Origin: an uncultured Rhodobacter sp.
GTDB taxonomy: Bacteria > Pseudomonadota > Alphaproteobacteria > Rhodobacterales > Rhodobacteraceae
NCBI GenBank assembly: GCA_937901435.1
Contig: CALGTJ010000159.1
Location: 1 to 5,211, forward strand
Length of the DNA: 5,211 nt
Reading direction: 5' to 3'
Below the pieces are notes generated by a model that ran no database searches, was not told the origin of the DNA, and saw only the letters and a list, made by a program, of their open reading frames with translations. Shown one piece after another: positions 1-5,211 of this stretch. Position 1 is the stretch's first letter, and the number at the start of each line of letters is the position of its first letter. The position numbers were made by a program, and so were the translations under genes.

Positions 1-7
1 ATCAGGC

Positions 8-49
8 CTTAGCGGACCTTTGGGTAAGGTGCAGCGAATGACTGCTAAG
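8..49. repeat. Imperfect inverted repeat with 22-nt loop
   Basis: CTTAGCGGAC at 8-17 is the reverse complement of GACTGCTAAG at 40-49 in 8 of 10 positions, and one of the two differences could be a G-T wobble. The loop holds a smaller CCTT/AAGG pairing. No T-tract follows, so it does not look like a rho-independent terminator. It could be the end of a degenerate repeat unit or chance. Confidence 0.3.
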
Positions 50-76
50 AGCCCACACCGGACCTGTTGATTTTGT

Positions 77-94
77 GCTGCGTGCGCTCGCAGC
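77..94. repeat. Short perfect hairpin (6-bp stem, 6-nt loop)
   Basis: GCTGCG at 77-82 pairs perfectly with CGCAGC at 89-94 around the loop TGCGCT. It lies about 100 nt beyond the LysR stop codon. Read on the minus strand it is followed by an A-rich, not T-rich, stretch, so it is not a classical terminator. At most it might act as an mRNA 3'-end stabilising stem. Confidence 0.25.
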
Positions 95-191
95 GTGGAA
101 ATTGCTGCGGCAGAGTAAATTTCTACACGGCTGCGCGGCGAGAAAACCGGTCATTCATACGCATCACAGCAAAGTTGAGATCATCAAAGGC

Positions 192-1094
192 CTACGAGGC
201 AAACCAATCACCAAGAGCAGCGGCGACTTGTCGAACCGGGTTTCCTTCCGGTTCATCGCAGCGAAATTCGCAATTCCAGTCCATCAAAATGGGTTTGGGT
301 GCAAGCGCGATGGCCTTTATCCGGCCAGCCGCGACATGGGGTTCAACGGCCCATTGTGCGAGAATGCTGGTGCCTTGATTGGCGGCGACAAGCTCGATGA
401 TGGCTTCGGGCAGTTCGACCGAGGCAGTCCAAACGGGATAGCGTCGTTCCGGGCGAAAAAGGCGGGCGAATTCCTGATCAGGCTCAGGCGTCTTGGTGTA
501 GGTGATGAATTTTTGCCCTTCAATATCTGTCGCGGAAACCGCGGTTGCGGCCGCCAATGGATGTTCCGGCGCGCAAATGAAAACCAGTGGATCTTGAAAA
601 AGCGGCAGTCGCTCAGTCGCAGTGTGGGGCACACCACCGGTTGTGATGGCAAGATCAATGTGCCGGTCCAAAAGGGAGCCGACCATATCGCGGCGGTTTC
701 CCGCCATAATCTGAATGTCGATGCTCGGATATTCAGATCGAAATTTCGACAGAAAATCAGGGAACCAGTGGTAGGTGCTGTAGTTTTCGACGGCGATGCG
801 CACAACGTGGTCGATGCCGGCATTCATCCGGCGCACTTCGTCCTCGATCAAGTACAACTCGCCCAGGAATTTTTCGCTGAAATTTGCCAGATACTCTGCA
901 GCGGCCGTCATCCGCAGGCGTTTGTGCATCCGCTCAAACAGCGGCACGCCAAGACGGCGCTCCGCCTCTTTGATGCGGTGGGACAGGGCGGAGGGGGTCA
1001 GCCCCAGTTCATCTGCCGCATCGACAACCCGTCCCGTGCGGCCAATGGCGCGGATCATTTGCAAATGGCGGATATCAAGGCGCGGGCTGTCCAT
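192..1094 (-). CDS. LysR-family transcriptional regulator, MetR-like
   Basis: This 300-residue protein has the usual length and layout of LysR regulators. The winged helix-turn-helix is at about residues 7-65, with the recognition region GLTPSALSHRIKEAERRLG (31-49) followed by PLFER, the family hallmark. A linker helix spans roughly 66-95, and the effector-binding domain about 97-297, starting VRIAVENYSTYHWFPDFL. The HTH (SALSH...E.RLG..LF.R) and the start of the effector domain resemble MetR, the homocysteine-responsive activator, more than CysB, BenM or OxyR types; this is by eye. The ATG at 1094 is preceded by AGGTGA (1109-1104) at 9-nt spacing, which supports the start. The gene is divergent from the aminotransferase, and a MetR-type dyad (1109-1121) lies immediately upstream of its own ribosome binding site, so it probably autoregulates and controls the divergent gene. 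The natural effector cannot be inferred. Confidence 0.93.
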   Translation of the reverse strand: MDSPRLDIRHLQMIRAIGRTGRVVDAADELGLTPSALSHRIKEAERRLGVPLFERMHKRLRMTAAAEYLANFSEKFLGELYLIEDEVRRMNAGIDHVVRIAVENYSTYHWFPDFLSKFRSEYPSIDIQIMAGNRRDMVGSLLDRHIDLAITTGGVPHTATERLPLFQDPLVFICAPEHPLAAATAVSATDIEGQKFITYTKTPEPDQEFARLFRPERRYPVWTASVELPEAIIELVAANQGTSILAQWAVEPHVAAGRIKAIALAPKPILMDWNCEFRCDEPEGNPVRQVAAALGDWFAS

Positions 1095-1102
1095 CGGCTG
1101 TT

Positions 1103-1121
1103 TTCACCTGAAAGAAATTCA
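1103..1121. promoter_or_regulatory. Putative LysR/MetR-type operator
   Basis: TGAAAGAAATTCA at 1109-1121 is a perfect TGAA-N5-TTCA dyad with a central A. This is the pattern established for MetR sites in enteric bacteria, and it also satisfies the general LysR T-N11-A rule (T1109, A1121). A third half-site, TTCA at 1103-1106, precedes it, giving TTCA-N2-TGAA-N5-TTCA. The dyad abuts the regulator's Shine-Dalgarno sequence and lies 15-27 nt upstream of its start codon, suiting autorepression. Binding by the adjacent regulator is inferred. Confidence 0.5.
1104..1109 (-). promoter_or_regulatory. Ribosome binding site of the LysR gene
   Basis: AGGTGA on the minus strand stands 9 nt before the ATG at 1094 and supports that start. 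Its first base, T1109 on the plus strand, is also the first base of the putative operator dyad. Confidence 0.55.
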
Positions 1122-1188
1122 CCAAGATCTACGTTAAACGAAATTGCTGTTAAGTAAAGGATCGCGGAGACTGCGCGTAACAGGAAAT

Positions 1189-1193
1189 GGAGA
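1189..1193 (+). promoter_or_regulatory. Ribosome binding site that decides the aminotransferase start
   Basis: GGAGA at 1189-1193 is 8 nt before the ATG at 1202. The in-frame ATG at 1187 overlaps this element and lacks a properly spaced site of its own: AGGAA directly abuts it, and the next GGAG is about 17 nt away. The start at 1202 is therefore preferred. Confidence 0.6.
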
Positions 1194-1201
1194 CCCCGAC
1201 C

Positions 1202-2584
1202 ATGAACGAGCATGTTGACGTCAATTCACCCCGCACCGCAGATCGTTTGCACCATGTCCATGGACAAACAAATGCCCGCCTGCATGCCGACGAGGGGCCC
1301 ACGGCCATGGCGGTGCGCGGGCACGGGGTGCGCATTGAAACCGATGATGGGCAAAGCATCATTGACGGGTTTTCCGGCCTTGGGTGCGTGTCGCTTGGGT
1401 ATCACAATGACCGTTTGGCGCAGGCCGCGATGGCGCAGATGCAGGAGTTGCCTTTTGCGCCGACGTTTTATGGCCGCTCGCATCCCAAGGTGGCCGAGCT
1501 AGCGGGCGTTTTGACCAGCAAAGCGGCGGTGCCGTTCGAAAAGGCGATGTTCCAGTGTTCAGGGTCCGAGGCGAACGATGCGATGATCAAGTTTATCTGG
1601 GCGCGCAACATCGCCCGGGGGCAGCCACAGCGGCGCAAGATGATCTCGCGCTGGCGCGGATACTACGGCAACACCGTCGCGTCGGTGGCGCTGTCCGGCC
1701 AGCCGCATATGCACGCAGGTTTTGGCTTGCCGATGGATGATTTCCTGAAACTCTCGACGCCCAACTACTATCTAAATGCGCAGGATGGCGAGAGCGAAGA
1801 AGAATTCTCGGCCCGCTTGGGGGCGGAGTTTGAACAGACCGTGCTGGAGGCCGGGCCTGATACGATTGCGGCCTTTTTTGCCGAACCGATGCAGTCGGGC
1901 GGCGGCGCGATCCGTCCGCCCACAGGCTATTGGGAGGCGATGCAGGCCGTCATCCGCAAGTACGACATTCATTTCCACGTGGATGAAACCGTCTGTGGCT
2001 TTGGCCGCACCGGGCATTATTGGGGCGCTCAAGCGTTTGATCTGACACCGGACAGTACGACCTGCGCCAAGGCCTTGACGGCCGCGTTCTTTCCAATGTC
2101 AGCGATCATGTTCCGGCAGGAGTTTTTCGACGATCTGATTCAAACCTCGGATGCGGCGGGCGTTTTGGGCCATGGGTTCACCTATGCGGGCCATCCGGTC
2201 GGGGCGGCTGTCGCGCTTGAGGCGATCAAGGTCTACGACGACATTGATTTGATTGGGCATGTGCAGCGCGTGTCCAAGTCTTTCTTGGCAGGCTGTCACG
2301 CCTTAATGGATCACCCGCTGGTCGGCGACGTGCGCGGCATCGGGCTGTTTTGCGGCATCCAGCTGGTACAGGACAAGAAAACGCGCGCCCTTTGGGACCC
2401 TGCGATGAAAGTGGGCACGATGGTACAGGATCGCGCGCACCAGAAAGGTCTGTATCTGCGGTCTATCCCGCCGGATCGGATCAGTTTTATGCCGCCGCTG
2501 ATCATCAACGAGGATGAAATTGCCGAGGCAACGGCGATTCTGAAATCCGCGCTAGATGATGTTTGGGCAGAGATTAAGAAATAG
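1202..2584 (+). CDS. Class III (omega) aminotransferase, PLP-dependent
   Basis: The 460-residue protein is a fold-type I, class III aminotransferase, which moves an amino group, often a terminal one, to pyruvate or another keto acid. Numbering from the ATG at 1202, SGSEAND (120-126) is the phosphate-binding loop, followed by the RWRGYYG motif. D261 in VDETVCGFGRTG should contact the PLP pyridine nitrogen. K290 in CAKALTAAFFPMSA should be the Schiff-base lysine, and T327 in HGFTYAGHP the phosphate contact. R420 in LRSIPPDRISFMPPL matches the 'flipping' arginine that binds the substrate carboxylate in pyruvate-using omega-transaminases. G61 in GLGCVS stands where many relatives (GLWC) carry tryptophan. 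Length is normal for the family. An alternative in-frame ATG at 1187 would add five residues but has a poor ribosome site. It is divergent from the LysR gene and overlaps the sulfatase tail-to-tail by 11 bp. The fold and chemistry are near certain; the amine substrate is unknown, with taurine, beta-alanine, GABA or polyamine-type amines all possible. Confidence 0.95.
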   Translation: MNEHVDVNSPRTADRLHHVHGQTNARLHADEGPTAMAVRGHGVRIETDDGQSIIDGFSGLGCVSLGYHNDRLAQAAMAQMQELPFAPTFYGRSHPKVAELAGVLTSKAAVPFEKAMFQCSGSEANDAMIKFIWARNIARGQPQRRKMISRWRGYYGNTVASVALSGQPHMHAGFGLPMDDFLKLSTPNYYLNAQDGESEEEFSARLGAEFEQTVLEAGPDTIAAFFAEPMQSGGGAIRPPTGYWEAMQAVIRKYDIHFHVDETVCGFGRTGHYWGAQAFDLTPDSTTCAKALTAAFFPMSAIMFRQEFFDDLIQTSDAAGVLGHGFTYAGHPVGAAVALEAIKVYDDIDLIGHVQRVSKSFLAGCHALMDHPLVGDVRGIGLFCGIQLVQDKKTRALWDPAMKVGTMVQDRAHQKGLYLRSIPPDRISFMPPLIINEDEIAEATAILKSALDDVWAEIKK

Positions 2585-4007
2585 CGGTTCTGATTCCCGC
2601 GACCCGTGCATCACTGTCGCCTGTGCGATCCATTTCTGCCACCAAAGCACGATGCATGGCCTTAAGTCGGTCTTGTTGGATCACAACGCCCGCAAGGTTG
2701 GTCATTTCGGTTGGATCGTTTGCCAAATCATACAACTCAACAAACCCGTCGGCCTGCACGATGAGCTTCCACTTACCTTGATACCACGCCCGTTGAGGGA
2801 GGGGTTCGTGCAGGCCATAATGCTCGGTCATCAGGCCCGCACGAATAGGGGCCTCGCCGTTCCATAATGGGACGAGGCTTTCTCCGTCGCCCTGTTCAAA
2901 CCCTACGCCGCACATCTGGGACAAGGTCGGTGCGAGGTCGATATTGGCGACTGGATCTGAAATGGTCTGACCGGCAGGAATGTTGGGACCGGCGACATAT
3001 AAGGGAATGCTCATGGTTTCTTCCACCATCAGGCCACCCTTGTTCAAAGCCCCACCATTGGACCCAACTGCATCCCCGTGGTCCGCAGTGAAGACAATGA
3101 TCGTATCATCCAAAACACCCAAGTCACCCAGTGTATCCACTAGCCCCAAGAGCGCCGTTTCAATGACTTGTGCTTGACCCAGCGCGCGTCGCGCCAGCAA
3201 CTGATGATCCAAGGCCTCCTCTGGCAACGCCTCTTTCCAGGCATCGCGATACCCCCTGTGGTGGTCGGGCCGGTGGCGTAAATCAAACGTCAGGTTTGCA
3301 GAAACCGGCGCGTCGACATCATCAAAATCGACTGCCGTTTCCTTTGGCACAATATAGGGCGGATGCGGCCCCCAAGGGTCCACGCGCATGAAGAACCGAT
3401 CATCGGCGTTCAGACTTCGCACCCAATCGGCCGCCATATCGGCAAGAAAGAAGGCCTCATGCGTTTCACGCGGGGCGTTGAGGATCGCAGTGCCCGCCTC
3501 ATAGTCGAACCACTGCGATTGATCGCGCAGATTGATTCGCGTGCCGCTTGGTGTCAGGGATTCACCGGAAAGTTCCACTTCGATCACTGGATCAGGCAAA
3601 CCCGTTTTGCGCAGATACCTTGCATATTCGGGCGTCCCGTAAGGATATCCGTAGCCCCCAAGGCTCCAGCCCTCAAACCCGAAATCACGCGCGCTTTGGG
3701 TGTGGCTGAGGTGCCATTTCCCGAACCAGCCGCAGCGGTATCCGTCTTCGCGAAAAGCATTTGAAAACAATTGGTCTGACGGGTCCAGTTCCCCACGCCC
3801 GCCAAAGCGACCATCGTTTTCGGTCAGCCCGTGATTGTGCGGATAAAGCCCAGTCAGCATGGACGCCCGCGACGGAGAACAAATCGGCAGGACGGTGTAG
3901 GCGCGATCAAACTGCGTGCCACGTTTTGACAGCCAGCTTTGCAAAGGCAGTTGTTTGACCACATCGCCGCGATTGGCGTTGAGCTGGTGGTCGCTGACAA
4001 GCCACAC
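2574..4007 (-). CDS. Sulfatase, Cys-type formylglycine-dependent (alkaline phosphatase superfamily)
   Basis: This hydrolase should cleave a sulfate ester (or a related phosphonate/phosphate ester) using formylglycine made from a cysteine. Numbered from the GTG at 4007, C43 in ICSPSRASMLTG is the C-x-P-S-R modification site, followed by GLYPHNHG. D6 in WLVSDHQ is the N-terminal metal ligand. K97 and H99 in GKWHLSH form the conserved basic pair. D309-H310 in FTADHGD supply the second metal-binding segment, followed by an NKGG lysine motif. The C-terminus has the typical LYDLANDPTEMTNLA tail. About 480 residues is a normal length. No signal peptide is seen, so it is probably cytosolic. The GTG cannot easily be the true start, because it would cut away RPNI, the first half of the opening beta-strand; in-frame residues reach back to the stop codon at 4032. 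A Shine-Dalgarno sequence points to an ATC codon at 4028-4026, giving 484 residues. Maturation would need a formylglycine-generating enzyme encoded elsewhere. Choline sulfatase is possible by context but the motifs are not specific to it. Confidence 0.92.
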   Translation of the reverse strand: MWLVSDHQLNANRGDVVKQLPLQSWLSKRGTQFDRAYTVLPICSPSRASMLTGLYPHNHGLTENDGRFGGRGELDPSDQLFSNAFREDGYRCGWFGKWHLSHTQSARDFGFEGWSLGGYGYPYGTPEYARYLRKTGLPDPVIEVELSGESLTPSGTRINLRDQSQWFDYEAGTAILNAPRETHEAFFLADMAADWVRSLNADDRFFMRVDPWGPHPPYIVPKETAVDFDDVDAPVSANLTFDLRHRPDHHRGYRDAWKEALPEEALDHQLLARRALGQAQVIETALLGLVDTLGDLGVLDDTIIVFTADHGDAVGSNGGALNKGGLMVEETMSIPLYVAGPNIPAGQTISDPVANIDLAPTLSQMCGVGFEQGDGESLVPLWNGEAPIRAGLMTEHYGLHEPLPQRAWYQGKWKLIVQADGFVELYDLANDPTEMTNLAGVVIQQDRLKAMHRALVAEMDRTGDSDARVAGIRTAIS

Positions 4008-4028
4008 GATATTGGGTCGATTTGAGAT
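4008..4028 (-). other. Probable N-terminal extension of the sulfatase, from an ATC codon
   Basis: In frame with the sulfatase and before its GTG, this stretch encodes ISNRPNI, so the protein would begin ISNRPNIVWLVSDHQ. RPNI followed by a hydrophobic strand and D is the standard start of sulfatases, so these codons are very probably translated. No ATG, GTG or TTG is available between the upstream stop (4034-4032) and 4007. Confidence 0.55.
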
Positions 4029-4031
4029 CGC

Positions 4032-5211
4032 TTATCCTTTCAAGCGCAAGTTTTCGGGATCATACACATGTGGACTATGGCGTCGCGCTGACTGGAGATT
4101 TCCCAGAACTCTAACATCGCAAGTCGCGTCCATGTCCACCGATCCACGCTTGACATAGCCCAGAACGCAATGCTTTCCCGTGCGATAGCCGTAGCTGGTT
4201 GAGGTGACAAAGCCGACCCATTCGCCGTCTTTGAGGATCGGATCAGACCCCATCGGTTCTGGGCAGTCTTGCGTGATCTCTAGGCCGATCCAGTCCCACT
4301 CAGGCTCATGGGCTGATTGCGCCTCAACAGCGCTGCGCCCTACAAAATCACCCTTCTTCATATTGGCAAAACGGTTCAATCCAGCGTCGAACAACGTATA
4401 TTCAGTGCCGAAATCTGCACCCCAGCCGTGATAACCCTTTTCGATACGCATCGCGTTAAGCGCATAAGACCCGAATTGGCACCCACCCACTTCGCGGACA
4501 TTTTCCATGATTGCTTCATAGACCTGCACCAAATGATCGGACGACAAATGCAATTCCCAGCCAAGTTCCCCGACATAAGACACGCGCATTGCAGTGACAG
4601 GGGCACCTGCTAGCGTAATTTCATGCACCGACAGCCAAGGCGCGTTTTCAGCAGACAGGTCAGCCTCCGTAAGAGAGGCGAGGACTTCACGTGATTTTGG
4701 CCCCATGACCATTAGAGCTGCGTCGTGGGCATAGCCACGGGTCAGGGTCACGCCATCGGTGGGCAGGTGTGCTGACAACCAATCAAAATCGCGCAGGTCG
4801 GCAAGCGTCGGGCCGCACAGCAAGAACCGATCCTCAGCGAGGCGGGCAACCGTGGCTTCGGACCAGATACGGCCCTTTGGCGTAAGCATGTAGCTAAGCC
4901 TCACGCGACCTTCCTTCGGAATACCGCCACAGACGATCTTGGATAGGAACGCCTCGGCCTTTGGACCGCGCAGGTCGTATTTTGTGAACCCGCCATGGTC
5001 CATGACGCCGACCGTTTCGGCAACGGTCCGGCATTCTTGCGCGACTGCGTCCTGCCAAGGTTCATGATGGAACGACAGATCCACATCACCGCCGTCTTTG
5101 GTTGTATCGGTCTGGAACCAGAACGCGCGTTCCCACCCTGCTATTTGCCCCATGACCGCGCCTTGTTTCACCAACGTGTCATATAACGGGGTTTGCTGCA
5201 CGGGACGCCCG
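4032..5211 (-). CDS. FAD/folate-dependent oxidoreductase, dimethylglycine/sarcosine dehydrogenase-like; C-terminal part only
   Basis: The frame runs open to the window edge, so the 392 residues seen are only the C-terminal portion; the GTG at 5201 is internal. Numbered from the first complete codon (5210-5208), residues 1-50 are the end of the FAO_M linker domain, with the diagnostic GWERAFWF (25-32). Residues of about 50-290 are a GcvT folate-binding domain, with VGVMDHGGFTKYDL, YVGELGWELH (212-221) and ALNAMRIEKGYHGW (250-263). Residues of about 300-385 are a GcvT_C barrel (GLEITQDCPEPMGSDPI, GFVTSTSYGYRTGK), ending in the usual YDPENLRLKG-type tail. In this family an N-terminal FAD domain oxidises an N-methyl amine, and the GcvT part passes the one-carbon unit to tetrahydrofolate. 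The family is usually about 800 residues, so roughly 400 plus the FAD domain should lie beyond the right edge. A stand-alone GcvT is unlikely because of the FAO_M motif. The substrate (dimethylglycine, sarcosine or another methylated amine) cannot be fixed. The sulfatase follows in the same frame after one stop codon. Confidence 0.9.
   Translation of the reverse strand, partial: GRPVQQTPLYDTLVKQGAVMGQIAGWERAFWFQTDTTKDGGDVDLSFHHEPWQDAVAQECRTVAETVGVMDHGGFTKYDLRGPKAEAFLSKIVCGGIPKEGRVRLSYMLTPKGRIWSEATVARLAEDRFLLCGPTLADLRDFDWLSAHLPTDGVTLTRGYAHDAALMVMGPKSREVLASLTEADLSAENAPWLSVHEITLAGAPVTAMRVSYVGELGWELHLSSDHLVQVYEAIMENVREVGGCQFGSYALNAMRIEKGYHGWGADFGTEYTLFDAGLNRFANMKKGDFVGRSAVEAQSAHEPEWDWIGLEITQDCPEPMGSDPILKDGEWVGFVTSTSYGYRTGKHCVLGYVKRGSVDMDATCDVRVLGNLQSARRHSPHVYDPENLRLKG
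4035..4040 (-). promoter_or_regulatory. Ribosome binding site inside the end of the oxidoreductase gene
   Basis: AAAGGA on the minus strand encodes the last two residues (K, G) of the oxidoreductase, directly before its TAA. It lies 6 nt before ATC (4028-4026) and 27 nt before GTG (4007). The spacing favours initiation at or near 4028 by translational coupling. Confidence 0.45.

Larger units (their letters stand above)
1..191. other. Non-coding region downstream of the LysR gene, with small repeats
   Basis: I find no convincing gene here; the open frames that cross it are continuations of frames antisense to the regulator. It holds an imperfect inverted repeat (8-17 against 40-49), a direct repeat CGGACCT (13-19 and 59-65) and a short hairpin (77-94). 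None is followed by a T-run on either strand, so I do not call an intrinsic terminator for the LysR gene. The repeat content suggests a decayed dispersed intergenic element, but this is inference from appearance only. Confidence 0.5.
1095..1201. promoter_or_regulatory. Divergent promoter region between LysR gene and aminotransferase
   Basis: This 107-bp gap separates two divergent start codons and should carry both promoters. On the minus strand a possible weak sigma-70 promoter is TTAACA (1153-1148), then 16 nt, then TAGATC (1131-1126). This would place transcription initiation for the regulator over the dyad at 1109-1121, a classic autorepression arrangement. No convincing plus-strand -35/-10 pair is seen, which fits an activator-dependent promoter for the aminotransferase. 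GTTAA is directly repeated at 1133 and 1149. The promoter assignments are inference. Confidence 0.5.

Noticed and set aside
77..94. Intrinsic terminator for the LysR gene
   Set aside because: The stem is only 6 bp, and on the transcribed (minus) strand it is followed by ACAAAATC rather than a T-run.
75..1157. A 360-codon open frame on the plus strand, opposite the LysR gene
   Set aside because: It mirrors the LysR coding frame, has no recognisable domain, is Arg/Gly/Ala-rich in shadow-frame style, and runs through non-coding flanks on both sides. The minus-strand LysR protein explains the same DNA fully.
1187..1189. ATG at 1187 as the aminotransferase start
   Set aside because: It lacks a correctly spaced Shine-Dalgarno sequence and overlaps the good one (GGAGA, 1189-1193) that serves the ATG at 1202. 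The five extra residues (METPT) add nothing recognisable.
2574..4028. Naming the sulfatase choline sulfatase (betC)
   Set aside because: The neighbouring dimethylglycine dehydrogenase-like gene makes it tempting, but the motifs seen are general to Cys-type sulfatases and the N-terminal segment (SDHQLNANRG) does not look like characterised choline sulfatases.
5199..5201. GTG as the start of a stand-alone 389-residue GcvT-like protein
   Set aside because: The frame stays open to the window edge, and the residues around it (GRPVQQTPLYDTL...GWERAFWF) are the FAO_M domain end found in the middle of dimethylglycine dehydrogenase-like proteins. The gene therefore continues beyond the window.
1..5211. 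CRISPR array, tRNA or rRNA genes, insertion-sequence transposase
   Set aside because: No regularly spaced direct repeats, tRNA-like cloverleaf or transposase-like reading frame was found on either strand; the window is almost fully occupied by the four metabolic/regulatory genes.

Overview
This 5.2 kb window looks like an accessory metabolic locus from an alphaproteobacterium. It is most likely a Rhodobacterales/Roseobacter-type organism, judged only from moderately high GC, tight gene packing and the style of the encoded proteins; no rRNA or phylogenetic marker is present. There are four protein genes. Three are complete or nearly so, and one enters from the right edge.

Layout: (1) Positions 1-191 are non-coding, with imperfect inverted and direct repeats that may be a decayed intergenic repeat. 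(2) 192-1094, minus strand, is a LysR-family regulator most like MetR. (3) 1095-1201 is the divergent promoter region. It contains a perfect TGAA-N5-TTCA dyad, which matches both the MetR operator pattern and the general LysR T-N11-A rule. (4) 1202-2584, plus strand, is a fold-type I, class III (omega) aminotransferase with its PLP-lysine and substrate-carboxylate arginine in place. (5) 2574-4007, minus strand (probably starting upstream, near 4028), is a Cys-type sulfatase of the alkaline-phosphatase superfamily. It converges on the aminotransferase with an 11 bp tail-to-tail overlap. (6) 4032 to beyond 5211, minus strand, is the C-terminal part of a dimethylglycine/sarcosine-dehydrogenase-like FAD- and folate-dependent oxidoreductase (FAO_M end plus GcvT and GcvT_C domains).

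How the genes may work together: the oxidoreductase and sulfatase form a very tight minus-strand operon, in the same reading frame and separated by one TAA codon. The LysR regulator and aminotransferase form a divergent pair. A sulfate-ester hydrolase, a folate-linked N-demethylating oxidoreductase and an omega-aminotransferase together suggest catabolism of a sulfated and/or N-methylated amine, but the substrate cannot be read from the sequence.

The most noteworthy point is the oxidoreductase/sulfatase junction. The sulfatase has no ATG, GTG or TTG codon that would include its complete first beta-strand. A good Shine-Dalgarno sequence lies 6 nt before an ATC codon, and reading through the single TAA would give one fused polypeptide.
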